A stretch of 64,000 bases of DNA from Novosphingobium aerophilum. Lineage in GTDB: Bacteria; Pseudomonadota; Alphaproteobacteria; Sphingomonadales; Sphingomonadaceae. Below the pieces are notes generated by a model, which saw nothing but the letters and a program-made list of their open reading frames with translations, was not told the DNA's origin and made no database searches. This document shows, piece after piece, positions 7,530 through 16,081 of this stretch (its first letter is position 1; each line of letters starts with the position of its first letter). The position numbers were made by a program, and so were the translations under genes. The stretch lies in NCBI RefSeq assembly GCF_014230305.1, contig NZ_JACLAU010000018.1, forward strand, positions 1-64,000, read 5' to 3'.

Positions 7530-8756
7530 TCACGATGCTGACGGCTTGCGGAAGCTGCCTTGCAGGACCTTCGCGCCTGAACGTAGCTGGTCAAGGTAAT
7601 CTGCCCAGCTCTGCATCATCCTGATCCGTTCCTCCCAGTGCTCGCCGCGCGCATAGGCGCGGCGGACGTCATCGGTCTCGGCATGGCCAAGCTGGCGTTC
7701 GATCGCGTCCGGGTTCCAATGGCCTTGCTCGTTCAGCAGCGTGCTGGCCATGGCGCGGAAGCCATGGGCGGTCATCGTCGTGCCGTCGAAACCCATCCGC
7801 CGCAGTGCAAGATTGATCGTGTTTTCACACATGGGCCGGTCGCGCTTTCCCTGGGCGGGGAAAAGGTAGCGACGGTTGCCAGTAGTCTCGCGCAGCTCTT
7901 CCAGGATGGCGAGCACCTGACGGCTGAGTGGCACACGGTGCGCGACGCGCATCTTCGTCTTGTCAGCGGCGATGGTCCAGATGTTGCGCGTAAAGTCGAA
8001 CTCGCTCCACTCGGCCTGCCGCAGTTCGCCGGGGCGCACGAAGACGTAAGGGGCAAGCCTCAGCGCAGCGTGGGTAACCGGATAGCCTGAATAGGCATCG
8101 ATCGCGCGAAGCAGGTTGCCCGCCTCCTTGGCCGTAGTGATGGCGGCGCGATGCGTCACCTTCGGCACGATCAGCGCGCCGCGCAGGTCTGCAGAAACGT
8201 CGCGGTCCGCGCGGCCGGTCGCGATGGCATAGCGGAACACCTGCCCGCAGGTGCTGCGCAGCCGCCGTGCGGTCTCATAATGACCTCGCTTCTCGACCGA
8301 ACGCAGCACTGCAAGCAGTTCGGGGGCCTTGATCTCGCCGACCTTGCGGTCTCCGATAATCGGGTAAGCGAATTCTAGCAGCCACGTCAGCTTGCCCACG
8401 GTCACATCGGCACGACCCTCGCGTCGGGCCTTGTCGAGCCACTCTTCGGCAACTGCCTTGAAGCTGTTCACATTGGCAAGCGGGCCGGTGATCTTGTCGA
8501 TCTTGCGCTTGGCGGCAGGATTGATGCCCTCGGCGATCTGTTTCTTGAGCTCGAGCCGTTTGGCTCGTGCTTCAGCCAAGGTGACGGTCGGGTACACCCC
8601 CAGCGCGGCCGTCGCTCGCTTTTCCCCAAAGCGATAATCGACTCGCCAGCACCGCTGGCCGGCCTTCGTCACCAGCAGGTACAGCCCGCCCCCATCGGAG
8701 AGCTTGTAGGGCTTGTCGCGCGCAACTGCCTTTCGGACTGCCAGATCGGTAAGCAT
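7530..8756 (-). CDS. Tyrosine-type integrase, P4/DUF4102 family
   Basis: A 408-aa site-specific recombinase expected to integrate an element at the neighbouring tRNA-Leu gene. The N-terminal arm-binding domain is recognisable (LTDLAVRKAVARDKPYKLSD, then GGLYLLV and VDYRFGEKRATAALG). The catalytic domain has the first Arg in FVRPGELRQAEW, HGFR as the HxxR box, the later His in QLGH and the nucleophile Tyr in RRAYARG. The start ATG at 8756 lies about 160 bp from the tRNA 3' end, the usual arrangement for P4-type islands. Both catalytic and arm domains look full length, so it may be active. Confidence 0.92.
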   Translation of the reverse strand: MLTDLAVRKAVARDKPYKLSDGGGLYLLVTKAGQRCWRVDYRFGEKRATAALGVYPTVTLAEARAKRLELKKQIAEGINPAAKRKIDKITGPLANVNSFKAVAEEWLDKARREGRADVTVGKLTWLLEFAYPIIGDRKVGEIKAPELLAVLRSVEKRGHYETARRLRSTCGQVFRYAIATGRADRDVSADLRGALIVPKVTHRAAITTAKEAGNLLRAIDAYSGYPVTHAALRLAPYVFVRPGELRQAEWSEFDFTRNIWTIAADKTKMRVAHRVPLSRQVLAILEELRETTGNRRYLFPAQGKRDRPMCENTINLALRRMGFDGTTMTAHGFRAMASTLLNEQGHWNPDAIERQLGHAETDDVRRAYARGEHWEERIRMMQSWADYLDQLRSGAKVLQGSFRKPSAS

Positions 8757-8876
8757 GAAGCCACCTTTTTGCCGGTTTTGATACCGTCAAAAATACCGTC
8801 GGATACCGTCAATTGCAACGAATTCGGCCGGATGCAGGTGGACCCCGAACCACATAAAAGCCTTTGATTTCTTGGA

Positions 8877-8914
8877 TTTTTCCGGACGCTTGCGGAAGCG
8901 TCCGGAAAGAAAAA
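8877..8914. repeat. Strong hairpin beside tRNA-Leu
   Basis: TCCGGACGCTT (8881-8891) and AAGCGTCCGGA (8896-8906) form a perfect 11-bp stem with a 4-nt loop, lengthened by T-rich DNA on the left and A-rich DNA on the right. It lies just beyond the tRNA 3' end. Because the T-tract precedes the stem on either transcript, it is not a textbook intrinsic terminator, though it could stop or process the tRNA transcript. Confidence 0.6.
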
Positions 8915-9001
8915 TGGTGCCCAGAAGAGGACTCGAACCTCCACGCCCTTGCGAGCGCCAGCACCTGAAGCTGGTGCGTCTACCAATTCCGCCATCTGGG
9001 C
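8915..9001 (-). tRNA. tRNA-Leu (anticodon CAG), CCA encoded
   Basis: The minus strand folds as an 87-nt class II tRNA: acceptor 5' GCCCAGA with its 3' partner, D-arm GCGGAATTGGTAGACGC, anticodon stem CCAGC/GCTGG around TTCAGGT (anticodon CAG, Leu codon CUG), long variable arm GCGCTCGCAAGGGCGT, T-loop GTTCGAGTC, and genomic CCA. The integrase at 7530-8756 suggests its 3' end is an attachment site. Confidence 0.95.
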
Positions 9002-9090
9002 ACGGGCAGCAGGCCGAAGCGCTTGCTGCGAGGTAGGAGCGCGCCTCTAGGCGAGGGCGGCGGGGGTGTCAACACGGGTTGGCGAGGAAT

Positions 9091-9681
9091 TTATCCGGCC
9101 TCGGCCAGGAGGGCCCTGGTCTCGGGGCTGCTCCAGTCGTTCTCCCCGGTAAAGCGCCAGACTTCCTTGCCTTCGCTGTCGTACAGGACGGTCATCGGCA
9201 GGGTTCCGCCGTTGTAGTGGAACGCCAGATCGTTGTTGGGATCGAGCCAGGGCTGCAGCCGCTTCAGCCCCTTGTCCTTGAGGAACGCCGCGACCTTGGC
9301 CGGATCGCCCGAATCCTGCGAGACCGTCACCACCCGCACGGCGCCGCTGCCGGCGAGGGCCTCCAGCGTGGGCAGTTCCTTGACGCAGGGCGCGCACCAT
9401 GTCGCCCACAGGTTGATCAGCACCGGGCGGCCCGCCAGGCTTTCCAGCGCAAGCTCGCGACCGGTGGGATCGGTGAAGCTCAGGTTGGGCAGGGGAGTCC
9501 CCGCGTTGGTGTGGTCCGGGCCCTTGCCCGGTTGGGCCGCCGCCGTGGCCGGAGCGGTCGCGGCGGTCGTCGCGCCTTGCGCCGACGGGTCGGCTTGCCT
9601 ATCGCACCCGCCCAGCGCCAGAACGCCGAACGGCAGGCTGCAGCCAAGGACCAGGGACGTGAGCGAGCGGGATATCAGCAA
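9091..9681 (-). CDS. TlpA-like thioredoxin-fold lipoprotein
   Basis: A periplasmic thiol-disulfide protein anchored to a membrane by lipid. With a TTG start at 9681 it has a type II signal peptide ending in LALGGC (lipidated Cys26), an Ala/Pro/Gln-rich linker and a redoxin domain from about residue 60. The active site is WATWCAPC (Cys96, Cys99), followed by the cis-Pro region [11 protein letters not shown]. Such proteins reduce cytochrome c or CuA-site cysteines or act as general periplasmic reductants; a cytochrome oxidase cluster is encoded 12 kb away, but the link is only suggestive. No ATG start is available; a second TTG at 9693 is possible. Divergent from argH with almost no spacer. Confidence 0.82.
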   Translation of the reverse strand: MLISRSLTSLVLGCSLPFGVLALGGCDRQADPSAQGATTAATAPATAAAQPGKGPDHTNAGTPLPNLSFTDPTGRELALESLAGRPVLINLWATWCAPCVKELPTLEALAGSGAVRVVTVSQDSGDPAKVAAFLKDKGLKRLQPWLDPNNDLAFHYNGGTLPMTVLYDSEGKEVWRFTGENDWSSPETRALLAEAG

Positions 9682-9697
9682 GACGGGCTCCAATGCG

Positions 9698-11071
9698 ATG
9701 TGGGGCGGACGCTTCGCCGAGGGGCCCTCGGCGATCATGCGTGAGATCAACGCCTCGATCCCCTTCGACAAGGCCTTGTGGCGCCAGGACATCGCCGCGT
9801 CAAAGGCCCATGTGGCCATGCTGGGGACCCAGGGCATCGTGGCCCCCGCTGACGCGGCGACGATCGCCGCGGGGCTGGACCGCGTCGCGGCCGAATATGA
9901 GGCGAATGGCGTGCCCGAGGACTGGGACCTCGAGGACATCCACATGACCACCGAAAGCCGGCTCGCCGAGCTGATCGGGCCGGTGGCGGGGCGGCTCCAC
10001 ACCGCGCGCAGCCGCAACGATCAGGTGGCGACCGATTTCCGCCTGTGGGTGCGCGACGCGATCGACCAGGCCGATGCTGGGCTGGCCGCGCTGCAGCGCG
10101 CGCTGGTCGAACGCGCGGGCGAACATGCCGCCAGCATCATGCCCGGCTTCACGCACCTGCAGACCGCCCAGCCGGTGACCCTGGGGCATCACCTGATGGC
10201 CTATTACGAGATGGCCGCGCGCGATCGTTCGCGCTTCGCCGCTGCGCGGGCGCGGATGAACCGCTGCCCGCTCGGCTCGGCCGCGCTCGCCGGCACCGGC
10301 TTTCCGATCGATCGCCACGCCACGGCCACCGCGCTGGGCTTCGACGGGCCGACCGCCAACAGCCTCGATGCGGTGTCCGACCGGGATTTCGCGCTCGATT
10401 ACCTGATGGCCGCCAGCCAGTGCGCGCTGCACCTGTCGCGCCTGGCCGAGGAGTTCATCATCTGGGCGAGCCAGCCGTTCGGCTTCGTGCGGCTGCCCGA
10501 TTCGCTGTCCACCGGCAGCTCGATCATGCCGCAGAAGAAGAACCCCGACGCGGCCGAGCTGGTGCGGGGCCATGCCGGGCGGATCGTGGGCTGCCTGACC
10601 GCGCTGATGATCACCATGAAGGGCCTGCCGCTGGCCTATTCGAAGGACATGCAGGACGACAAGCCGCCCGTGTTCGAGGCGGCCGGGCTGCTGACACTGT
10701 GCCTGGCGGCGATGACCGGCATGGTCGAGGCGACCACCTTCCGCACCGAGCGGATGCGCGCCGCGGCCGAGCTGGGCTATGCCACCGCGACCGACCTGGC
10801 CGACTGGCTGGTGCGCCAGGCCAACATCCCGTTCCGCGAGGCGCACCACATCACCGGCGCGGCGGTGAAGCTGGCCGAGGGCAAGGGCGTGGCGCTCGAT
10901 CAGTTGTCGCTGGACGAGCTTCGGGGGATCGACGCGCGGATCGACGAGCGGGTCTATGCCGCGCTGTCGGTCGAGGCGTCGGTGGCGGCGCGGGCCAGCC
11001 ATGGCGGAACGGCTCCGGCCGAGGTAGACAAGCGCGTGGCCGAGGCGCGCGCGGCGCTCGGGCTCGATTGA
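9698..11071 (+). CDS. argH: Argininosuccinate lyase
   Basis: A 457-aa cytoplasmic enzyme that splits argininosuccinate to arginine and fumarate, the last step of arginine biosynthesis. It belongs to the fumarase/aspartase superfamily: the signature [11 protein letters not shown] near residue 273 contains the catalytic serine loop, and the N-terminal MWGGRFAEG and [13 protein letters not shown] segments are argH hallmarks. Length is normal for the family. The ATG at 9698 starts at the conserved MWGGRF. It is followed 14 bp later by a small lipoprotein gene and then lysA, a gene order common in alphaproteobacteria. Confidence 0.97.
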   Translation: MWGGRFAEGPSAIMREINASIPFDKALWRQDIAASKAHVAMLGTQGIVAPADAATIAAGLDRVAAEYEANGVPEDWDLEDIHMTTESRLAELIGPVAGRLHTARSRNDQVATDFRLWVRDAIDQADAGLAALQRALVERAGEHAASIMPGFTHLQTAQPVTLGHHLMAYYEMAARDRSRFAAARARMNRCPLGSAALAGTGFPIDRHATATALGFDGPTANSLDAVSDRDFALDYLMAASQCALHLSRLAEEFIIWASQPFGFVRLPDSLSTGSSIMPQKKNPDAAELVRGHAGRIVGCLTALMITMKGLPLAYSKDMQDDKPPVFEAAGLLTLCLAAMTGMVEATTFRTERMRAAAELGYATATDLADWLVRQANIPFREAHHITGAAVKLAEGKGVALDQLSLDELRGIDARIDERVYAALSVEASVAARASHGGTAPAEVDKRVAEARAALGLD

Positions 11072-11085
11072 GGAGGCGACAGGCG

Positions 11086-11337
11086 ATGCGCGGATTCCTG
11101 TTCAAGGCCGGAGCCATCGCCCTGCCGCTGCTGCTGGCGGGATGCGGCCAGTCGGCCGAGCTCAAGCCCCGGGCCGGCGCAACCCTGCCGGTCGCGCCGC
11201 ATGGACGGGGCGATCAGCCCAGCGCCAACGCCCTGCTGACCATGCCCGCCCAGGCTGCGCCCGAACGTAGCGTGGAACTGCGGAGCCGTTCGGAACAGCG
11301 CAAGGACGATCCGTTCGACCTGCCTCCGGAGGGGTAA
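11086..11337 (+). CDS. Small lipoprotein (LptM-like)
   Basis: An 83-aa predicted lipoprotein: Lys-containing n-region, hydrophobic core (AGAIALPLLLAGC) with lipobox LLAGC, then a short Pro/Ala/charged tail without fold signature. Small lipoproteins between argH and lysA, or upstream of dapF, are often annotated as the LPS-translocon maturation chaperone LptM (YifL). Position and size support that family; the tail is poorly conserved, so function is inferred. A good AGGAGG-type site lies upstream of ATG 11086, overlapping the end of argH region. Confidence 0.75.
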   Translation: MRGFLFKAGAIALPLLLAGCGQSAELKPRAGATLPVAPHGRGDQPSANALLTMPAQAAPERSVELRSRSEQRKDDPFDLPPEG

Positions 11338-11419
11338 GCCGCGCCCCGGCGGCGCATGGGGTTGGCCCCGTGCCGGCGACGGGCTGGCATTTCGCGCCGG
11401 GCACACTAGAGGAGCCGGG

Positions 11420-12679
11420 ATGGATCACTTCACCCTCAGGGACGGCGTCCTGCACGCCGAGGATGTGCCGATTCCCGCGATCGCCGCGGCAGTGGGCAGC
11501 CCGGTCTATATCTATTCCCGGGCCACGCTGACGCGTCATGCCCAGGTGTTCCTGGCGGGACTGGGCGGGGTGCCGCGCAAGCACGTCGCCTTCGCGGTGA
11601 AATCGAATCCCAATCTGGCCGTGCTGCGGCTGCTGGCCAAGGAAGGCTTCGGCGCCGATTGCGTATCGGGCGGCGAGGTCGAGCGTGCCCTGGCGGCCGG
11701 CATGGCGCCCGAAGGCATCGTCTTTTCCGGCGTGGGCAAGACCGCGGCCGAGCTGAAGCGCGGGCTGGAAGCCGGGATCGGCCAGTTCAACCTCGAAAGC
11801 GAGGAAGAGGGGGTCGAGCTGGCGCAGATCGCCGCGGCCCTGGGCCTCACGGCGCGCTGCGCGCTGCGGGTCAATCCCGATGTCGATGCCGGCACCCACG
11901 GCAAGATCTCGACCGGCAAGGCCGAAAACAAGTTCGGTGTCGCTTATGACAAGGCCGCCGGGATCTATGGGCGCCTGTCCGCTCTGCCGGGGCTGGAGAT
12001 GCGCGGTCTGGCCGTCCACATCGGCAGCCAGCTCGCCAGTCTCGAGCCGCTGGAGGCCGCCTTCACGCGGATGGGCGTGCTGATGCAGGACATCCGCGTC
12101 CAAGGCGACAATGTCACCCACATGGACCTGGGGGGCGGGATCGGCGTGCCCTACAAGGCGGGCGATCGCATGCCCAGCCCCGCCGATTACGGCGCCATGG
12201 TCGCCCGGGTCACCGGCAACTGGGGGACGACCCTGATGTTCGAGCCCGGCCGCGTCATCTCGGGCAATTCCGGGGTGCTGGTCACCCGCGTGATCCGGGT
12301 CAAGCCGGGGGTGAGTGCGCCCTTCGTGGTGGTCGATGCGGCGATGAACGATCTCGCCCGCCCGGCGCTTTACGATGCCTGGCACGATTTCATCGCGGTC
12401 GAGCCCACCGGGGCGCAGATGGTGGCGAACATCGTCGGCCCGATCTGCGAAAGCTCGGACACCTTCGCCATGGGCCGCACGATCGATGCGGTCGGCGCGG
12501 GCGATCTGGCCGTGTTCCGCACCGCCGGAGCCTATGGCGCGACCATGGCCAACACCTACAACTCGCGCGCGCTGGTGCCCGAGGTGATGGTCGATGGCGA
12601 CAAGTGGGCCATCGTGGCCGACCGGATCGAACCGGCGACCATCCTGGCGGCGGAACGGGTGCCGGACTGGCTGGATTGA
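11420..12679 (+). CDS. lysA: Diaminopimelate decarboxylase
   Basis: A 419-aa PLP enzyme that decarboxylates meso-diaminopimelate to L-lysine, the final step of the DAP pathway. It has the alanine-racemase-like TIM barrel: the PLP lysine in FAVKSNPN (about residue 60), GADCVSGGE, the substrate-contact HIGSQ motif, the phosphate-binding GGGIGVPY stretch, and the C-terminal CESSDTFAMGR and YNSRALVPEV motifs of the beta domain. Full length. It starts at ATG 11420 after a GGAGCCGGG element, 82 bp downstream of the lipoprotein gene, and is probably co-transcribed with argH. Confidence 0.97.
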   Translation: MDHFTLRDGVLHAEDVPIPAIAAAVGSPVYIYSRATLTRHAQVFLAGLGGVPRKHVAFAVKSNPNLAVLRLLAKEGFGADCVSGGEVERALAAGMAPEGIVFSGVGKTAAELKRGLEAGIGQFNLESEEEGVELAQIAAALGLTARCALRVNPDVDAGTHGKISTGKAENKFGVAYDKAAGIYGRLSALPGLEMRGLAVHIGSQLASLEPLEAAFTRMGVLMQDIRVQGDNVTHMDLGGGIGVPYKAGDRMPSPADYGAMVARVTGNWGTTLMFEPGRVISGNSGVLVTRVIRVKPGVSAPFVVVDAAMNDLARPALYDAWHDFIAVEPTGAQMVANIVGPICESSDTFAMGRTIDAVGAGDLAVFRTAGAYGATMANTYNSRALVPEVMVDGDKWAIVADRIEPATILAAERVPDWLD

Positions 12680-12710
12680 ATGGCCCGAACCGGGGGACAG
12701 GCTTGCGCTT

Positions 12711-12791
12711 GGGCTGCGACAGGATCAGCCTGAACGGGACTGTTTTCTCGATCTGGCTCAAACCCCGCTCAGCCTGAGCTTGTCGAAGGCC
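12711..12791. repeat. REP-like imperfect inverted repeat pair
   Basis: Two about 29-nt arms (12711-12740 and 12763-12791) face each other across 22 nt; the right arm contains CTCAGCCTGAGCTTGTCGAA. A second, better-conserved pair with the same core lies at 29665-29726. Related repeats (core CTTCGACAAGCTCAG) are abundant between genes in sphingomonad genomes. Confidence 0.75.
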
Positions 12792-12817
12792 ACCCGCCAC
12801 ATCCGGACACTGCACCC

Positions 12818-13615
12818 ATGGACTCGCTTCCCCTCTTCCACCGCTTGACCGGCCAGCCGGTGATCGTGCTGGGCCACGGCGCCGCCGCCGAGGCCAAGGC
12901 ACGGCTGGTGCGGCGCGCCGGGGGCGACGTGATTGCCGAGCTGCAGGACGGGATCGACCGTGGCGCGCGGCTGGCCTTCATCGCCCACGACGATGCCGGC
13001 GCGGCCGAGGCCGACGCGATCCGGGCGCGCTGTGCCGGCCTGCTGGTGAACGTGGTCGACCGGCCCGCGCTCTGCGATTTCACCACCCCCAGCCTGCTCG
13101 AACGCGGCCCGGTGCTGGTCGCAGTCGGCACCGGCGGGGTTTCGGCCGGGCTGGCCAAGGCGCTGCGGCTGCGGCTGGAAGCCCTGCTGCCGCCTTCCCT
13201 CGACGCTCTGGCGCGGGGACTGGGCGCAATGCGCGAGCGGCTGCGGGCGCGGTTTCCCGATGGCGGGGACCGGCGGCGCGCGCTCGATCTGGCCCTGGCC
13301 GCTGGCGGGCCGCTCGATCCGCTCGATCCGCAGAGCGCGGGGCGGCTGGAGGCGTGGATGGGCGATGCCGCGGTGGCACGGTCCGGGCTGGTCGAGATCC
13401 GCCTGCGCTCGGCCGATCCCGATGACCTGACCCTGCGCGAGGCGCGCTGGCTGGGTTCGGCCGATTGTGTCGCCTTCGAGCCCGGCGTGCCCGATGCGGT
13501 GCTGCTGCGCGCGCGCGCCGATGCGGTGCAGCTCCGCCTGCCTTCGGGCGAGATACCACCTGCGCGGGACGGGTTGGTCGTGGTCATGCGCAGGCCGGAC
13601 ACAGGCTTGACCTGA
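12818..13615 (+). CDS. Siroheme synthase N-terminal-type protein (precorrin-2 dehydrogenase/ferrochelatase)
   Basis: A 265-aa protein matching the CysG-B half of siroheme synthase: NAD-dependent oxidation of precorrin-2 to sirohydrochlorin and iron insertion for siroheme, the cofactor of sulfite and nitrite reductases. The N-terminus has a Rossmann-like glycine stretch (VIVLGHGAAAEAKARLVRRAG), then NVVDRPALCDFTTPSLLERG, the conserved CysG substrate region, and VAVGTGGVSAGLAKALR. The methyltransferase (CobA/CysG-A) half is absent, so it would be encoded elsewhere; the C-terminal 60 residues (EIRLRSADPDDLTLREARWLG) do contain sequence that resembles the start of that domain. Stand-alone gene, REP-like repeat upstream. 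Confidence 0.82.
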   Translation: MDSLPLFHRLTGQPVIVLGHGAAAEAKARLVRRAGGDVIAELQDGIDRGARLAFIAHDDAGAAEADAIRARCAGLLVNVVDRPALCDFTTPSLLERGPVLVAVGTGGVSAGLAKALRLRLEALLPPSLDALARGLGAMRERLRARFPDGGDRRRALDLALAAGGPLDPLDPQSAGRLEAWMGDAAVARSGLVEIRLRSADPDDLTLREARWLGSADCVAFEPGVPDAVLLRARADAVQLRLPSGEIPPARDGLVVVMRRPDTGLT

Positions 13616-13723
13616 CGGCCGCGGCACCCGGGTTCCGAACGCTCCCCCGGAACCCGGACAAATACCTATGCAACTGTTGCCTTAGCCATGTTTAGCGGCA
13701 ATCATGGCGCCCGGGAAACCGGT

Positions 13724-14407
13724 ATGGGGCAAATGATGACGTCGATGCGATTGGGGATGATGGCTCTTGCTGCGGCAGCTTTGCCGCAAGCGGCTTCGGC
13801 TGCGATTGTGACCTACACCAATGAGGCGGCCTTTCTGGCTGCGATCTCCGCACCGGGCACCGATAGCTTCAACGATCTGTCCTTGCTGTTCATGACATCG
13901 CCACTGAGCCGCAGCGCCGGCAGCTACGGCTACACCGCCGGTGCCACCAACGGGTTTTACGCGGGTGGAACCACGCCCGACCTTTGGCTAGGCACCAACA
14001 TGGCCCATGATCCCATCGTGCTGGGCAGCTTCACGGGGAACGTCTATGGTCTGGGTGGGTTGTTCTTCACCACGGACAACTTGGGCGCTGCCAAGATTGG
14101 CAACATCACCGTTTCGGTCACCTCGGGCGCGGTGACCGCCAGCCGGACCCTGACCGAAACCAGCATCGGCAGCTTTGTCGGCTTCGTGTCGGCGACCCCG
14201 CTCGATCAGGCCACGATCACCGCACAGCAGCCCCTGCTAGGGTTCACCTGGCCGACGATCAACAATCTGACGCTGGGCGGAGCATCGGTCGCCGCGGTGC
14301 CCGAACCGGCCACCTGGGCGATGATGATTGTCGGACTGGGGGCGATCGGGGCCAGTCTTCGCCGTCGCGCAGGCTCGGTTGGAGCACGCTTCGTCCCGGC
14401 GCCATGA
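13724..14407 (+). CDS. PEP-CTERM sorting-domain exported protein
   Basis: A secreted protein of about 225 aa. A signal peptide (MTSMRLGMMALAAAALPQ, cleavage near AASA-A) is followed by a Ser/Thr/Gly-rich beta-type domain, and the C-terminus is VPEPATWAMMIVGLGAIG plus an Arg cluster: a PEP-CTERM signal processed by an exosortase (EpsH/XrtA-type), usually in strains making exopolysaccharide. Several in-frame ATGs exist (13688, 13724, 13733, 13736, 13745); one of the 13724-13736 group best fits the signal peptide, and GGGG at 13726 could serve the later ones. The mature domain is not one I can name. Confidence 0.85.
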   Translation: MGQMMTSMRLGMMALAAAALPQAASAAIVTYTNEAAFLAAISAPGTDSFNDLSLLFMTSPLSRSAGSYGYTAGATNGFYAGGTTPDLWLGTNMAHDPIVLGSFTGNVYGLGGLFFTTDNLGAAKIGNITVSVTSGAVTASRTLTETSIGSFVGFVSATPLDQATITAQQPLLGFTWPTINNLTLGGASVAAVPEPATWAMMIVGLGAIGASLRRRAGSVGARFVPAP

Positions 14408-14449
14408 AAACAAGGATTCGTAGCGGCGCCCTGCCTAAGCTGGTTGCCG

Positions 14450-14962
14450 CTACAGGACGCCACCTGCCAGAGCGTCTATCGCCGCCTGAAGAATGACGGC
14501 CGCCGCCGCCGAATCGATCCGTTCGGCCCGCTTGGCGCGGCTCATGTCCTGATCGATCAGGCCGCGCTCGGCGCCGACCGTCGACCAGCGCTCATCCCAC
14601 AGCAGCACCGGCAGGCCCAGCGTGGCAAGGTTGCGGGCATAGGCCCGGCTCGACTGGCTGCGCGGCCCTTCGCTGCCGTCCATGTTGAGCGGCAGGCCGA
14701 TGACCATGCCCTTGATCGACCGTTCGGCGATCAGGGCCGCGAGCAGCCCCTTGTCCGCCCCGAACTTGCCGCGCTTCAGCGTCTTGCCGGGCGAAGCGAA
14801 GCGCCAGCCGGCATCGCAGAAGGCGGTGCCGATGGTCTGGGTGCCAAGGTCGATCCCCAGCAGCGCCCCGCCCGCGGGCAGGGCGGCGCGGAATTCGGCA
14901 TGGGCGGTGGTGACGACCGGGGCGGGCAGGCTCACCGGGCCGGGCTCCCCGCCGCCCGCCAT
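14450..14962 (-). CDS. ruvX: Putative pre-16S rRNA nuclease / RuvX (YqgF)
   Basis: A 170-aa RNase-H-fold protein. YqgF/RuvX matures the 5' end of 16S rRNA and has Holliday-junction resolvase-like activity in some bacteria. The core begins near residue 33 with LLGIDLGTQTIGTAF, containing the first catalytic Asp; GLPLNMDGSEGPRS is the family signature; LWDERWSTVGAE carries the Glu, and RIDSAAAAVIL the last Asp. The first about 30 residues are an extra N-terminal stretch; the start at 14962 overlaps the preceding DUF3089 gene by 31 nt, so a later start is possible. Last gene of a long minus-strand series. Confidence 0.93.
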   Translation of the reverse strand: MAGGGEPGPVSLPAPVVTTAHAEFRAALPAGGALLGIDLGTQTIGTAFCDAGWRFASPGKTLKRGKFGADKGLLAALIAERSIKGMVIGLPLNMDGSEGPRSQSSRAYARNLATLGLPVLLWDERWSTVGAERGLIDQDMSRAKRAERIDSAAAAVILQAAIDALAGGVL

Positions 14963-16056
14963 GCCGCCGTGCGCACCGCGACATTGTCCCGCAGGTTGGC
15001 CCAGAACAGCGGGATGTCGTAGACGTGGTAATTGTTGCCCGGCAGCACGTAGTCACCCATTTCGGGTGGCGGACCGATCAGCAGGAACTGGTCCGGCCCG
15101 CACCGCGCCGGAACCATGCCGGGGGTCAGGGTGCCCGTGCCCTCGGTCTTGCCGGGCACCAATGTGCCGCGATTGGCCGAGGCCGGAGCCGCGGCCCCGA
15201 TCGTCCAGGTCAGAGGGTTGGTGCAGAGCATCGGGCTATCCCCAGGCGCCTTGCCGTCCAGCGCGGAGTTGCGGCGATAGGCTTCGCGCGTGTCCTGCGG
15301 CTCGGCCGGTTCGGCATAGGACAGCCAGCTCGCCACGCAGCCGGTCTGAGCGGCGCTGGCGCAGGCCGGGAGGCCCATCGCCGGCAGGTCATGCGCGATC
15401 GAGACCGGCCAGCCGATCACATAGGCCGCGACGATCCGGCGGGCGAGCGGCTTGCCCGCCACCTCGTCGCGGATCAGGCGCTTCAGGTGCAGGCCGCCCT
15501 GGCTGTGTCCGACCAGCACGATCGGCTGATCGGCGGGGATCGCGGCGAGGAAGGCGGCGAACGCCAGGCGGACGTCGCCATAGGCCAGATCGATCGCGGC
15601 ATCGCGGGCGGTGTTGTCGGTCAGGAAGGCACCGAAGGTCGCCTGGCGATAGCGCGGCGCCCACAGTTGCGGGCTGGCGTTGAAGGCGCTCGCCATGCCC
15701 CGGGCCATGGCCCCGGCCAGGCGGTTGGCCTCGGCATCGTCCAGCGGGGCGTTCCAGTGCGCGCGGTTGATGTAGCTGGTCGGGTGGATGAAGAACACCG
15801 CCGCGCCCAGCGGGGCGGGATCGGCGGCCAGCCCCGTCGGCCGGAACCGGGCGGGATCGTTCGCCGCTCCGGGGCGCGAGAGCCACATCCGCGCTTCGGC
15901 ATAGGCCCCGGGTGGCAGCGGCGCGGTCCGTTCGTAGCCCCCCGTGGGGACCAGCGCGAGCCGGGCCAGGTCCGTCCCCCAGAAGGTGAGGGCGAGGCGC
16001 CCGGCGACGAACAGCCCGGTCAGGATCGCGACGAGATACAGAAACTTGCGGACCAT
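14932..16056 (-). CDS. DUF3089 alpha/beta-hydrolase-like membrane-anchored protein
   Basis: A 374-aa protein with one N-terminal membrane helix (KFLYLVAILTGLFVAGRLAL), the rest probably periplasmic. It matches the DUF3089 family: AVFFIHPTSYINRAHWNAP, AYGDVRLAF-like segment and the nucleophile elbow LVGHSQGGLHL (G-H-S-Q-G), so an esterase or lipase-type hydrolase is likely. Substrate unknown. It overlaps ruvX by 31 nt and lies 26 bp after the AI-2E transporter gene, in one apparent transcription unit. The DUF3089-ruvX pairing may be only positional. Confidence 0.88.
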   Translation of the reverse strand: MVRKFLYLVAILTGLFVAGRLALTFWGTDLARLALVPTGGYERTAPLPPGAYAEARMWLSRPGAANDPARFRPTGLAADPAPLGAAVFFIHPTSYINRAHWNAPLDDAEANRLAGAMARGMASAFNASPQLWAPRYRQATFGAFLTDNTARDAAIDLAYGDVRLAFAAFLAAIPADQPIVLVGHSQGGLHLKRLIRDEVAGKPLARRIVAAYVIGWPVSIAHDLPAMGLPACASAAQTGCVASWLSYAEPAEPQDTREAYRRNSALDGKAPGDSPMLCTNPLTWTIGAAAPASANRGTLVPGKTEGTGTLTPGMVPARCGPDQFLLIGPPPEMGDYVLPGNNYHVYDIPLFWANLRDNVAVRTAAWRAAGSPAR

Positions 16057-16081
16057 GCCGGACTCCCGAAGGCGGATCGAT

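Larger units (their letters stand above)
1..8914. mobile_element. Probable genomic island next to tRNA-Leu (left end outside window)
   Basis: A P4-type integrase at the 3' end of tRNA-Leu, followed by HEPN and hipBA genes, an IS66 remnant and genes of mixed base composition, indicates an integrated island or several stacked ones. I looked for a repeat of the tRNA-Leu 3' end between 1 and 8900 and found none, so the distal att site must lie beyond position 1 or has been lost. Whether the antiporter and two-component genes belong to it is uncertain. Confidence 0.45.

Noticed and set aside
1-8900. A second att site repeating the 3' end of tRNA-Leu
   Set aside because: I looked for the T-arm/acceptor sequence of tRNA-Leu in this stretch by eye and found no copy; the distal end is probably outside the window.
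8877-8914. Intrinsic terminator for tRNA-Leu
   Set aside because: The stem is strong, but the T-tract is on the wrong side for the minus-strand transcript, so I list it only as a hairpin.
9800-11002. A 400-codon minus-strand frame across argH
   Set aside because: Its sequence is Arg/Gly/His-rich without any domain and fully overlaps argH, which has its signature motif on the plus strand.
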